This document shows positions 1 to 8,500 of a DNA stretch of 18,001 nucleotides, one piece after another. Below the pieces are notes generated by a model. It searched no databases and was not told the origin of the DNA. It worked only from the letters and a program-made list of their open reading frames with translations. Location of the stretch: assembly GCA_029938515.1 (NCBI GenBank), contig JAOZUU010000004.1, positions 1-18,001 on the forward strand, given 5' to 3'. Source of the stretch: Desulfobacterales bacterium. GTDB lineage: Bacteria; Desulfobacterota; Desulfobacteria; Desulfobacterales; QNYZ01. The translations under genes and the position numbers were made by a program. How positions within the stretch are numbered: position 1 is the first letter of the stretch; each line of letters begins with the position of its first letter.

Positions 1-145
1 GATATGTTTGGTGTTATCAATTTGGTGAATACTATATATGACAATCCAAGACTTGTTTCGTCGAGTTCAATCCTAGCTTAGGAATTGGTAGAAAAAGTGG
101 GGGCAGGTCAAAACGATACAGCTACGCTACGGAAAAAGAACAGTT

Positions 146-247
146 CTATAACCCAAAAAAAGGTAGCTTCGTATAAAGCCGTAAAAATACACGCAAATCA
201 GACTAAAGTGTGTAAATCTTGAAATCTGTTAACACTTTGGGTTATAG
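146..247. repeat. Spaced 12-bp perfect inverted repeat
   Basis: CTATAACCCAAA at 146-157 is the exact reverse complement of TTTGGGTTATAG at 236-247, with 78 bases between the arms. The ends read TATA on both sides, as in a small element inserted at a TA dinucleotide, but only one copy is in the window and no gene lies inside. It could be a MITE remnant, a two-half-site operator or an RNA stem. The match is seen directly; the role is unknown. Confidence 0.5.
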
Positions 248-256
248 GTCTGAAAA

Positions 257-270
257 ATAACAATGGTTTA
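257..270 (+). promoter_or_regulatory. 14-bp motif shared with the tssA upstream region (copy 1)
   Basis: ATAACAATGGTTTA occurs here, ending 101 bases before the first start codon. It recurs identically at 10302-10315, ending 93 bases before the tssA start. Identical sequence, orientation and near-identical distance suggest a common regulator site for the two T6SS transcription units. It does not fit the sigma-54 -24/-12 spacing or a Fur box. Its role as an operator is inferred. Confidence 0.4.
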
Positions 271-336
271 CGAGTATTGCATTGCATGTAAAAAGTAGGT
301 ATGTACCAAATGAGATTTTCTTTTGATTTTTGATCA

Positions 337-365
337 TTTTATTCATAACTTTTTGACAATATACA
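337..365 (+). promoter_or_regulatory. Weak promoter candidate for a possible leaderless transcript
   Basis: TATACA at 360-365 resembles a -10 box. A 17-base spacer places a poor -35 (TTTTAT) at 337-342. Transcription would begin at about 372, the A of the first ATG. No Shine-Dalgarno sequence is visible before that ATG, which fits a leaderless message. TTGACA at 353-358 is a good -35 hexamer, but its -10 would fall inside the gene. Low certainty. Confidence 0.2.
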
Positions 366-371
366 TAAACC

Positions 372-2084
372 ATGACGAATACAAGGACCAAGCTTAACAG
401 AAAGCATCCCACGCTTTTTCCTTATATCAAAACAGGGAAAAGCGGTATCCGGATTGATTTCTTACCTAAGGTTGGTCCACTGGATAAAAAAAACATAGCC
501 TTTCCTTTTGAAATTCGGGATCATTCGGATCCGCTGGTCCACCTTGTTAAAGCCCGCCTTGTTACCGATGCAGGTAGCGAGATCGAGCACCTTTTAATAT
601 TGCTTCAAAGAGATCATGTCCAACCTGTAAAAAATATATCTCTACCAAAGACCAATCCAGCCATTAATCAATGCTGGCAGCAAGCATTTAGCCATTATTC
701 CAGGAATGAGGCCTTTAGCAACGATTGCTTGATTCGATTGGGCGACCAATTTGCGAATAATGGTCGCCTGCTACCTTTTCAGCCCTTACTTTACTGCTCG
801 TTTAAAAAACAATTCTTTCCCCCTCCTTGCCCCATTTGCGGCGGGTTGCTTGATCTATGCCGTGATGACAAACTGCTTGTTTCCACCGGCTTGCAGCCGT
901 ATTCCAATTCGCTTCGCCGATACCTTTACTGTCCGACCTGCTACCAATTGGCGGGGGAGACCGATTTTTATACCTGTTTACCCTCGGATCAAGACCGAGA
1001 CCATTGCAAAAGCCAATCAGAATTAATCAGCGAACTTAAAAAACTGGCCGCCTCGGCGACCCCAACCCACCGGTTTCCTTGCCGGGATTGTACCGAAATC
1101 GACGCGTGTCATGCCCCAAATGGCCCGATGTCACATCGAGTTTCTCCCCTTGCCTTCTATCCTTTTCACATGCTTGTATTCAGGGGCGCTTCAGTTAATG
1201 CCGCCGATTTTCCGCCGTTGACGATCCAGGAACCCGGTGCGTCGCCTTCGAAAAATAATTCTTCTGAACAATCGATTGATACCGCCTCGATTGCGGATAT
1301 TTTACGGCAAATCATCAACCAATGGCAAACAGAAGCGGCTGAATACCTGACCCAAAACAGGGAAAAAGTATCCCTGATCGATTCGGCCGAACAACCGTCA
1401 CGGCCGCCCCCTCGCGAACCATTCGACGACCCGTCGACGCAGGCGCCGATATTGAACGGAAATCCGGATTTACAGGAAACGATCATTGCTTCCACAAACA
1501 GGAATCAGCTGCCGGCTGGTGAGAAGCCAGATGTGTCGATCGATGCGGATATTCCCGAAACGATGATCATCGGCGCACCGGAACCGACAACACCCGAAAG
1601 CGATCATTCCGGACCCACCAGAGGAAATCGCCAACGTCCGCCTTCTTCGATACCGGATACCGTAAAACCACAACAAACGGACATTCTTCCGGAAACCATT
1701 ATCGTTTGCCCCCCTGAATCTAACTCGCCGGGAGTCCGGAGCCAAAAGATCTCATCCCACATCATGCCCAAACAGCCGGATGGACAAAGGTATGTTCATC
1801 CAAATATCAAATTTGCTTTTAGCGCAACAGGCTCACCGGACCCGATGGATTCATCCTTTATGAAGAGCAAACAACGCGATATCTCATCGGATCCGGATAA
1901 AAAACTTCTGAAGACATTCACGCTCGGGCCTGATGAAAAGGGGGTAGACGATTTGAGGAAAGACAGCGCATCGTTTTCCCCGGATCGAAACAAAGCACGC
2001 ACCCAATCCAGACCGGATGCGGAAGACAAATTGGCCAAAACCATCGTCGTTCCCGTAAAAGAAACAGGTAAGGATAAAAAATAA
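372..2084 (+). CDS. Cysteine-knuckle protein with repeated [E/K]T-I-I-V motifs, T6SS-associated, function unknown
   Basis: I do not recognise a named family for this 570-residue protein. The N-terminal half (about 1-260) looks folded and contains three cysteine clusters: C153xxC156, C187xxC190 and C237xxC240 with C246-H247. These suggest one or two zinc-binding ribbons. From about residue 275 on the chain is rich in P, S, D and N and is probably disordered. This tail carries ETIIA (T370), ETMII (T397), ETIIV (T442), KTFTL (T515) and KTIVV (T557), which look like phosphothreonine docking sites for FHA domains (pTxx[I/V/L]). There is no signal peptide or membrane segment. The ATG at 372 follows an in-frame stop at 366 and has no clear ribosome site. 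Only one base separates its stop from the next gene. The pair occupies the position of fha1 in H1-type T6SS clusters, so a regulatory or scaffold role is inferred. Confidence 0.75.
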   Translation: MTNTRTKLNRKHPTLFPYIKTGKSGIRIDFLPKVGPLDKKNIAFPFEIRDHSDPLVHLVKARLVTDAGSEIEHLLILLQRDHVQPVKNISLPKTNPAINQCWQQAFSHYSRNEAFSNDCLIRLGDQFANNGRLLPFQPLLYCSFKKQFFPPPCPICGGLLDLCRDDKLLVSTGLQPYSNSLRRYLYCPTCYQLAGETDFYTCLPSDQDRDHCKSQSELISELKKLAASATPTHRFPCRDCTEIDACHAPNGPMSHRVSPLAFYPFHMLVFRGASVNAADFPPLTIQEPGASPSKNNSSEQSIDTASIADILRQIINQWQTEAAEYLTQNREKVSLIDSAEQPSRPPPREPFDDPSTQAPILNGNPDLQETIIASTNRNQLPAGEKPDVSIDADIPETMIIGAPEPTTPESDHSGPTRGNRQRPPSSIPDTVKPQQTDILPETIIVCPPESNSPGVRSQKISSHIMPKQPDGQRYVHPNIKFAFSATGSPDPMDSSFMKSKQRDISSDPDKKLLKTFTLGPDEKGVDDLRKDSASFSPDRNKARTQSRPDAEDKLAKTIVVPVKETGKDKK

Positions 2085-2085
2085 C

Positions 2086-2814
2086 ATGCCTGTCGTCATA
2101 TCGGTTTCGCAATTGGAAGCGGAAATTAAAAAAATCTACATCGCCGATCCCACAGATGCGCCAGAGCGGATTCAAACCCACCTCAATAATCGTCTTGAAT
2201 CCATGCCGTTAACCGAACGAATCGGGTTGCTGGAACAGGTGGCTGTTCAATTCGATCCGGATGCGGCCACGACGATGCCCCCGTCTCCGGTTCAACATGA
2301 CATTCTGGCCGATTTATGCCTACTCCTTCTGGGAGAAAAAGCCTCCCACATGGAAATGCAATCGGAAAAACAACTGGAGCGACTCGCCGATGCCATCAAT
2401 ACCATATTCGATTCACTCAATGAGCTCATCGACGTCATAAATACGGCCTTAAAAGGGACTGCATCCCAGGAAGAGACGATTCGAGGACTCATCGGGATGC
2501 GTCTATCGGATGAGATGGCGGCCGTTTCGCTGGGGGCACATCTGGGACAAATCAAGCAAGCCTTTTTATTGTCGCGAGAGGCCTCGACGGATGCCGCCCG
2601 GTCGATGGTGAGCGACATCCTGGCCGAGCTTGACCCGGAGCGCCTGGAAAGCAAGCGAAAACCGGCCCGATTTAGTCCTTTCCGGAAAGCGGAGTTACTG
2701 GATGTCTTTAAGGAAAAACACCAACGTTGCCGTCGTTGGTTCGAATCGGACCGATTTGAACAAAAATTGCTACGGAAATTTGAAAAGAGCTGCGCCAAAC
2801 ATTACGGAGATTGA
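2086..2814 (+). CDS. TagH/Fha C-terminal-domain-like protein without an FHA domain
   Basis: A 242-residue soluble protein, starting one base after the previous stop with AGG-type ribosome-site sequence at about 2066-2073. Its second half matches my recollection of the C-terminal domain of T6SS FHA proteins (TagH/Fha1). A helical region (about residues 100-130) comes first, then a stretch ending in AELDPERLESK, corresponding to the family's 'FDPEALE' signature. After that come a basic 'FRKAELLDVFKEKHQRC' segment and a closing 'LLRKFEKSC' helix resembling 'FAREFARAYEE'. The N-terminal FHA domain of TagH is missing: no GR...SxxH-type motif is present here or in the preceding protein. Its place directly before tssJ is that of fha1 in the P. 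aeruginosa H1 operon, which supports the call. It probably helps switch on assembly of the membrane complex. A profile comparison would decide. Confidence 0.6.
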   Translation: MPVVISVSQLEAEIKKIYIADPTDAPERIQTHLNNRLESMPLTERIGLLEQVAVQFDPDAATTMPPSPVQHDILADLCLLLLGEKASHMEMQSEKQLERLADAINTIFDSLNELIDVINTALKGTASQEETIRGLIGMRLSDEMAAVSLGAHLGQIKQAFLLSREASTDAARSMVSDILAELDPERLESKRKPARFSPFRKAELLDVFKEKHQRCRRWFESDRFEQKLLRKFEKSCAKHYGD

Positions 2815-2953
2815 TTGACCGGCGTCTCATTTTCCGATATAGATGGTAGACATGCGAGGAAAAGTTAACTTGGACAATCCGTAGCGCCACTTACACCACG
2901 ATCCATTTTTTTCTAAAAAACGAATCAAATCTCATTAAAAAGGGAGGCGCCCA
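2815..2953. other. Intergenic gap before tssJ
   Basis: 139 bases without a gene. A TTGGAC hexamer at 2870-2875 lacks a good -10 partner. A T-run followed by an A-run (about 2905-2926) is symmetric but has no GC stem, so it is not a convincing terminator. AGGGAGG at 2941-2947 is the ribosome binding site for the TTG start of tssJ. Nothing else is recognised. Confidence 0.5.
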
Positions 2954-3508
2954 TTGAAAAAGGTCGTTTATCTTTCCAGCCTGATGGTATCCCTGGTTCT
3001 GATCAGTTCCTGTGCGCATCAACCCCCGCCGATTCCCCAATGGCGGTACGCCCGGGAAGCGATCCACTTACAAATCCATGCCGATGCCAATCTAAACCTG
3101 CATGAAGGCAAGCCCCATACACTGATGATCTGCATCTATCAACTCAGCCGAAAAGCCGGTTTTAATTCTTTGACCGATGAGATCGACGGTCGTTACAAGT
3201 TACTTGAATGCCAGCCGTTTGATGGGACGGTGGCCAATACCAAACGGCTGATCATCCATCCGGGCGATCAATTGAATCTGTTGATGGATCGTTTTGAGGG
3301 GGCTAGGCACCTATCCATTGTGGCCGGCTACTATCTGTTACAGAAAAAACGGATTATCCGCATGGTGGATTTTCCCGTGATCACCGAAAAACATGGATTT
3401 ATGGGAAACAAAACCACCACCCGGGTCGGCAAACTGAACCTTAAGATCACATTCGGTGATCAACAAATCAAGGGGATTGGAATAAAAGATACCCGAGGAG
3501 CACAATAA
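2954..3508 (+). CDS. tssJ: T6SS outer-membrane lipoprotein TssJ
   Basis: TssJ (VasD/Lip/SciN family) is an outer-membrane lipoprotein that caps the periplasmic part of TssM and anchors the trans-envelope complex. The 184-residue product has a lipoprotein signal peptide: basic start MKKVVYL, a hydrophobic core, and lipobox I17-S18-S19-C20. Ala at +2 fits outer-membrane sorting. The mature part contains the strand-rich TssJ pattern with L(M)ICIYQLS near the start and FPVITEKHGF...KTTTRVGKLNLKITFG near the end. Translation begins at TTG 2954, preceded at good spacing by AGGGAGG (2941-2947). No ATG gives a better signal peptide. tssK follows after three bases, marking the start of a compact tssJ-K-L-M-tagF block. 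Confidence 0.93.
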   Translation: MKKVVYLSSLMVSLVLISSCAHQPPPIPQWRYAREAIHLQIHADANLNLHEGKPHTLMICIYQLSRKAGFNSLTDEIDGRYKLLECQPFDGTVANTKRLIIHPGDQLNLLMDRFEGARHLSIVAGYYLLQKKRIIRMVDFPVITEKHGFMGNKTTTRVGKLNLKITFGDQQIKGIGIKDTRGAQ

Positions 3509-3511
3509 CCC

Positions 3512-4897
3512 ATGGACAGACCGGTCTTCTGGCACGAAGGGCTCTTTCTTCAGCCTCAGCATCTCCAATTGGAACATCAATTCTTTCGCTCCCTGCTTAC
3601 ACCCTTCCATAAATTCGTCGCGCCCCATTTCTGGGGAATCGGTGCGATTCAGATCGCCGAAGCCGGGTTGGGGAACTTTCTGTTTGATATTTCCGGTTGC
3701 GAGTTGGTCCTTCCAGACAACACCCACGTGGTCTATCCGGAAAATGCGCTTTTTGAATCCCGATCCTTCGAGGATGCCTGGGTTGACGGTGGAAAACCGT
3801 TTACCGTCTATCTCGGTTTAAGAAAACTGGATCGGGCCGGAGAAAATGTCACGGTGGTTTCCAACCTCGACAATATTTCCGATATCGGTACCCGTTACGT
3901 CACCACCACGGACCCGGAAGAGATTCGAAGCCTGTATGAAGACGGACCACCGGCAAATGTGAAGCGTCTTTACTATGTATTGAAAATTTTCTGGGAAACG
4001 GAAATCGATCAGGCCGACGATTACGTCACCCTGCCGGTGGCGAAATTGGTCCGAACCGGCGACAGCATAGGTCTGTCCGAAAATTACGCCCCGCCCGCCC
4101 TGGCGCTGGCCACGACACCGGCATTGATGAAATTGGTCAAGGACGTCCGCGATCAAATTGCCGCACGCGGTCGCCAGCTTGAGGCGTATAAACGGGAACG
4201 GGGGATTCATACTGCGGAATTCGGCGCCCGGGACATGGTCTACCTCCTAGCATTGCGGACGCTCAATCGCTATGCTCCGTTTCTTTTTCATATCACCGAC
4301 ACCCCCCGCGTTCACCCCTGGGCGGTATATGGCCTATTGCGTCAGGTGATCGGCGAACTATCGGCGTTTTCCGAACAGGCCAGCGCCATGGGTGAAATGG
4401 CCGATGGCGCCCATCAGGTGACCGCATACGACCATCGTCGCCTATGGGATTGTTTTTCAGCGGCCCGGTCGGTCATTATCCGGCTGCTGGACGAAATCAC
4501 CGCCGGACCGGAGTACATGATCCAGTTGATTTATGATGATACTTACTTTGCGGCCGATCTGAACCCCCAGATGTTTGAGGGACGAAACCGGTTTTACCTG
4601 GTTCTGGATACTGAAATGGACCAAGCGTCGTTAATAAAATCTTTGTCGACGACGGGAAAACTCAGTGCGAAAGAATCGCTTCCGATCCTTATTGCCCGGG
4701 CGTTACCGGGCATTCAGCTGGCCCATTTACCCGAGCCGCCCCAGGAGCTACCCCGCCGGTCCCGTTCTACATACTTCAAAGTCGATCTGCAGGGCGATCA
4801 ATGGCAAAACGTCAATAAATTTAACAATATCGCCATGTTCTGGGATACGGCACCCGACGATTTAAAGATCGAATTAATGGTTTCAGGGAGAGACTGA
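3512..4897 (+). CDS. tssK: T6SS baseplate adaptor TssK
   Basis: TssK (ImpJ/VasE family) is a cytoplasmic trimer that connects the TssEFG baseplate wedges to the cytoplasmic parts of TssL and TssM. At 461 residues the protein has the usual length. It opens with the family hallmark FWHEGLFLQPQHLQLEH (about residues 6-22). The middle contains the helical tail-to-head region, and the C-terminal head ends in YFKVDLQGDQWQNV and a final IELMVSG. No signal peptide or membrane segment is seen. The ATG at 3512 has GAGGAG at 3495-3500. tssL starts two bases after the stop, so the two are very probably translated together. Confidence 0.95.
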   Translation: MDRPVFWHEGLFLQPQHLQLEHQFFRSLLTPFHKFVAPHFWGIGAIQIAEAGLGNFLFDISGCELVLPDNTHVVYPENALFESRSFEDAWVDGGKPFTVYLGLRKLDRAGENVTVVSNLDNISDIGTRYVTTTDPEEIRSLYEDGPPANVKRLYYVLKIFWETEIDQADDYVTLPVAKLVRTGDSIGLSENYAPPALALATTPALMKLVKDVRDQIAARGRQLEAYKRERGIHTAEFGARDMVYLLALRTLNRYAPFLFHITDTPRVHPWAVYGLLRQVIGELSAFSEQASAMGEMADGAHQVTAYDHRRLWDCFSAARSVIIRLLDEITAGPEYMIQLIYDDTYFAADLNPQMFEGRNRFYLVLDTEMDQASLIKSLSTTGKLSAKESLPILIARALPGIQLAHLPEPPQELPRRSRSTYFKVDLQGDQWQNVNKFNNIAMFWDTAPDDLKIELMVSGRD

Positions 4898-4899
4898 TC

Positions 4900-5571
4900 A
4901 TGCGTTTGATGGACTGTTTTATCGAGCTGGTGGCCTATGTCGTTTACTTTAAAAAAACGGCCGGCGAGCGGCAACAGCCGTACGATCAAGTCAAGAACGA
5001 TATTGAGCGGTTCATCGCCATGAGCCAAAACCGAGCGACCCAAAGCGGATCATCGTCGGACGACTATGACCAAGCTCGCTTCGCCATTTTTGCATGGGTG
5101 GACGAGGTGGTTTTAAGCTCGAACTGGTCTCATAAAAACCGATGGCAAGGTGAGCAACTCCAACGTATTTACTTTCAAACCACCGACGCGGGCGAGCTTT
5201 TTTTCGAACGCTTAAACAACCTTGGCCCCCATCAGAAAGATGTTCGGGAGGTTTATTATCTTTGTCTGGCCCTCGGATTCATGGGCCGCTATTGCCACGA
5301 TGGGGATGAGTATTTACTCGATCAACTCCAAACGTCGAATTTGAAACTCTTAACCGGTAGTGCCGTGGGACCGCCGTCTGTTGACGGTACCCTTTTGTTT
5401 TCAGAGGCGTATCCCACCGAGACCGAAACACCGATGGTGTCGGATCAAAACCGGGGACTGTTTTCCGCGTTTACCCTTTTTTGCATCGGTTTTCCGGTGA
5501 TCCTTTTCGGCGCTCTTTTCTTTGTCTATCGATTTATTTTAAACAACATTGGCGAAGGATTTATTTTATAG
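4900..5571 (+). CDS. tssL: T6SS inner-membrane protein TssL (DotU family, short form)
   Basis: TssL forms the inner-membrane complex with TssM and contacts TssK from the cytoplasm. The 223-residue product has the DotU-type cytoplasmic helical domain (YDQARFAIFAWVDEVV...WQGEQLQRIYF; then FFERLNNL and VYYLCLALGFMGRY). A single C-terminal membrane segment lies at about residues 187-214, giving a cytoplasm-facing N terminus. There is no OmpA-like peptidoglycan-binding extension, so cell-wall anchoring must come from another protein. ATG 4900 has GGGAG at 4886-4890. tssM begins nine bases after the stop. Confidence 0.94.
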   Translation: MRLMDCFIELVAYVVYFKKTAGERQQPYDQVKNDIERFIAMSQNRATQSGSSSDDYDQARFAIFAWVDEVVLSSNWSHKNRWQGEQLQRIYFQTTDAGELFFERLNNLGPHQKDVREVYYLCLALGFMGRYCHDGDEYLLDQLQTSNLKLLTGSAVGPPSVDGTLLFSEAYPTETETPMVSDQNRGLFSAFTLFCIGFPVILFGALFFVYRFILNNIGEGFIL

Positions 5572-5580
5572 GGACCCGAG

Positions 5581-8500
5581 ATGAAAGCCTTCCTGATAAA
5601 AGCATTAAAAATTTTCCTCCTTATTACCTTGGTGCTGCTTATCGTTCTGGTGGTATTCGGGCTCGTTTTAACCCTGGGATGGCCCTGGTGGATGGGGGGA
5701 TTTATCCTGGCCGGCATCATCGGGTTTATCCTGATCCTAATGTTTATTCGAAGGCTCTTATTGCGACGTCGCGAGAAAAATTTTGTCAACCAGGTTATTG
5801 CCCAAGACGAGGCGTCGTTAAAAGGCGTGGATATGGGGGAAGCTGAGCGGCTTCGCGACCTTCAGGGCCGCTGGAAAGAGGCCATAGATGCCCTGAAATC
5901 ATCCCATTTAAAACAATACGGCAATCCGTTGTACGTCCTGCCGTGGTATCTTGTCATCGGCGAAAGTGGTTCCGGCAAGACCACGGCCATTAAAAATGCC
6001 GGCCTTTCGTCCCCCTTTGCCGAAGTCAGCCGAACATCCGGGCTTTCCGGTACCCGAAATTGTGACTGGTGGTTCTTCGAACAAGCGGTCCTTCTCGACA
6101 CAGCCGGACGGTATGCGATCCCCGTGGATGAAAGTCGTGATCGGGATGAATGGCATCAATTTTTATCTCATCTGGCAAAGTTCAGGAAAAAAGAACCGTT
6201 AAATGGGTTGGTGGTAACGATTGCCGCGGACAAGCTGGTCCAGTCCAATGCGGAAAAACTGGCAGAGACCGGCCAAAGTATCCGCAAACGTATCGATGAG
6301 CTCATGCGGATCCTGGGCACAAAATTTCCGGTCTATATTCTCATCACCAAGTGCGACCTGATCCAGGGGATGACGCAATTTTGTGACCAACTCGATGAAA
6401 ACGCCCTGCAACAAGCCATGGGGGCCATCAATCGGGATCCCATGGCCGAAGTGGCCACGTTTGTCAGTGAAACGATTTCCACCATCGCCGAACGGTTGCG
6501 AGATCTTCGTCTCGTCTTGTTGCACAAATCATCAAATACCGGCCATGCACCGATAACCGGTGACAAAACCGATCCCGGTCTCATCCTTTTTCCAAACGAA
6601 TTCGAGCAGGTCAAACCAGGGCTGTCGGCGTTCATGGAGGGGGTTTTTCAGCCCAATCCTTACCAGGAAACACCTATATTACGGGGGGCTTATTTTAGCA
6701 GCGGCCGCCAAGAGGGGACGCCGTACTCTCATTTTTTAAAGGCCCTCGGGGTCATCGAAGATCGGGATGTCCTCCCCGGAACCGACCGCGGCCTGTTTTT
6801 GCACAACCTGTTCACTAAAATTCTCCCCCACGACCGCCGATTGTTCGTTCCGACGACGCGAACCATCCGGTGGGGCCGTCTGACCCGTAATCTCGGGTTG
6901 ACCGCCTGGGTAACCATTTTGATTACCCTATGTGGCTTGCTGAGTTTTTCATTTGTCAAAAACCTACAGATTATTCGGGGAATACCCACCGAATTTTCAC
7001 AACCGCCGAGCCTTGAGGGGAACCTTTTGTCCGATCTTTCCCGGATGGACCGCTTCCGGCAAGCAGTTCTCGATGTTGAAAAGAAAAACAGTGGCTGGTG
7101 GCTGCCCCGTTTCGGTTTAACCGAAAGCAAACAGGTGGAAGCACGCCTTAAAAATACCTATTGTCGCACCTTCTCCGAATCGCTATCCGCGGCTTATGAT
7201 CTTCGCCTGGAAGACACCTTGGGCACTTTCGCCAAGGAAATCCCCGACAAACTCGTCGGTCGCTATTCTGCTCATTTGACCCGAAGAATTAACTTGATAA
7301 CGGCGCGGTTGGCCGGAGATGGATTTGAAAATCTCCAAAATCGTGTCCAGCCGCTATACGACCCCGATCTGGTCATGGCCGATGCGGCCCTGCAATCGGA
7401 AATCACCTCACAATTTAACGTGTTAAATAATCAGTATCTGGTCTGGCAAGGACAAACCGAACGATTAACCAAAGAAAAGCAACGCTTGCAGAGCTGGCTA
7501 AAATATATCCTGGCCTCCAAACCGGATAATCTGAACTGGCTGGTGGCGTGGGCCAATATTCAATCGGAGCTGGCATATTTTACACTCGAGGATTTCTGGG
7601 GCGACCGGCTGCAAAATCCGGACAATATTACGGTCCCGCCAGCCTTTACGGTGGAAGGGAAAAAACAGATCTATCACCTGATAGACGAGATCGAAACCGC
7701 TTTGCCCGATCCCACCATTTTTACCGAAAAAAAACCGGATTTCAATCAATGGTACCCCGCTACCTATGCCAAAATATGGAACGATTTTACCACCGCTTTT
7801 CCCAAGGGCGAGTACTGGCTGGCCGACAAGACTGCCTGGCAACAGGTCGCCGCGAAAATCACCACGGATCAAAGTCCCTACTTTGCATTTTTAGATACCC
7901 TCGCCGTTCAGCTGACGGCCCTGGATGAGAAAAAAGAGCAAATACCCTGGGCGCATCTGGTGCAAGGGTTTCAAGCGGCCAAGGCCCAGGTGGTCAGCGA
8001 TGAATCGATAAAAAAACTGGGCGTTATTGCCAAGGCGACCAAAAAAGGAAAAAGGTTGCTGGAAAAAATTGAAAGAATTGAAAAAAAAGTCGGAAAAGCT
8101 GGCGCGGGGCGTCCTTTGGAATCGCAGCTGATTGCCGCTAAATCCTATCAAGCCTATCGTAAGGCTTTAAGCGACATTGCCCTGGCCGCCGAATCTCGGC
8201 AAGTCTCCTACCAGTTAACCGTAGACTATTTTAAGGAAGACCCAGCGACCAGTGAATCACCTTTTTTTGTTGCCCACAGGGCACTGAAAAAACTCCAAAA
8301 TGCTCTTGAAGCCGATCACCCAATTTATCAGAAAACATTCTGGAACCTCGCCTCGGGTTCCCTCTATTTCATGCGTGATTATGTCAATTTAGAGACCGCC
8401 TGCCATTTGAATCGTCTTTGGGAAAAAGAGGTGTTATTTGAAATTCAGGGGGTCAGGGACAAAACACGGGTTCAGGACCTTCTTTTCGGGTCTAGCGGCT

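Larger units (their letters stand above)
1..371. other. AT-rich non-coding leader upstream of the cluster
   Basis: No credible coding region is seen here on either strand. The stretch is clearly richer in A and T than the genes that follow. It contains a widely spaced 12-bp inverted repeat (146-157 and 236-247), a 14-bp motif (257-270) that recurs upstream of tssA, and an A/T-rich tract (320-366) directly before the first gene. This is the expected place for the promoter and operator of the first T6SS transcription unit. I could not identify a strong canonical -35/-10 pair. Confidence 0.6.

Noticed and set aside
257..280. Sigma-54 promoter in the leader
   Set aside because: The GG-N10-GC spacing is not met: the GC lies two bases too far. 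The tssA copy of the motif also fails.
353..358. TTGACA as the -35 of the first gene
   Set aside because: A correctly spaced -10 would fall inside the coding region after the only plausible start codon.
2292..2798. 168-codon antisense reading frame
   Set aside because: Its serine/arginine-rich translation is typical of a shadow opposite a real gene, and it has no ribosome site or family resemblance.
2905..2926. Intrinsic terminator between the TagH-like gene and tssJ
   Set aside because: The T-run and A-run are symmetric but lack a GC-rich stem, and the gene order indicates a single operon.
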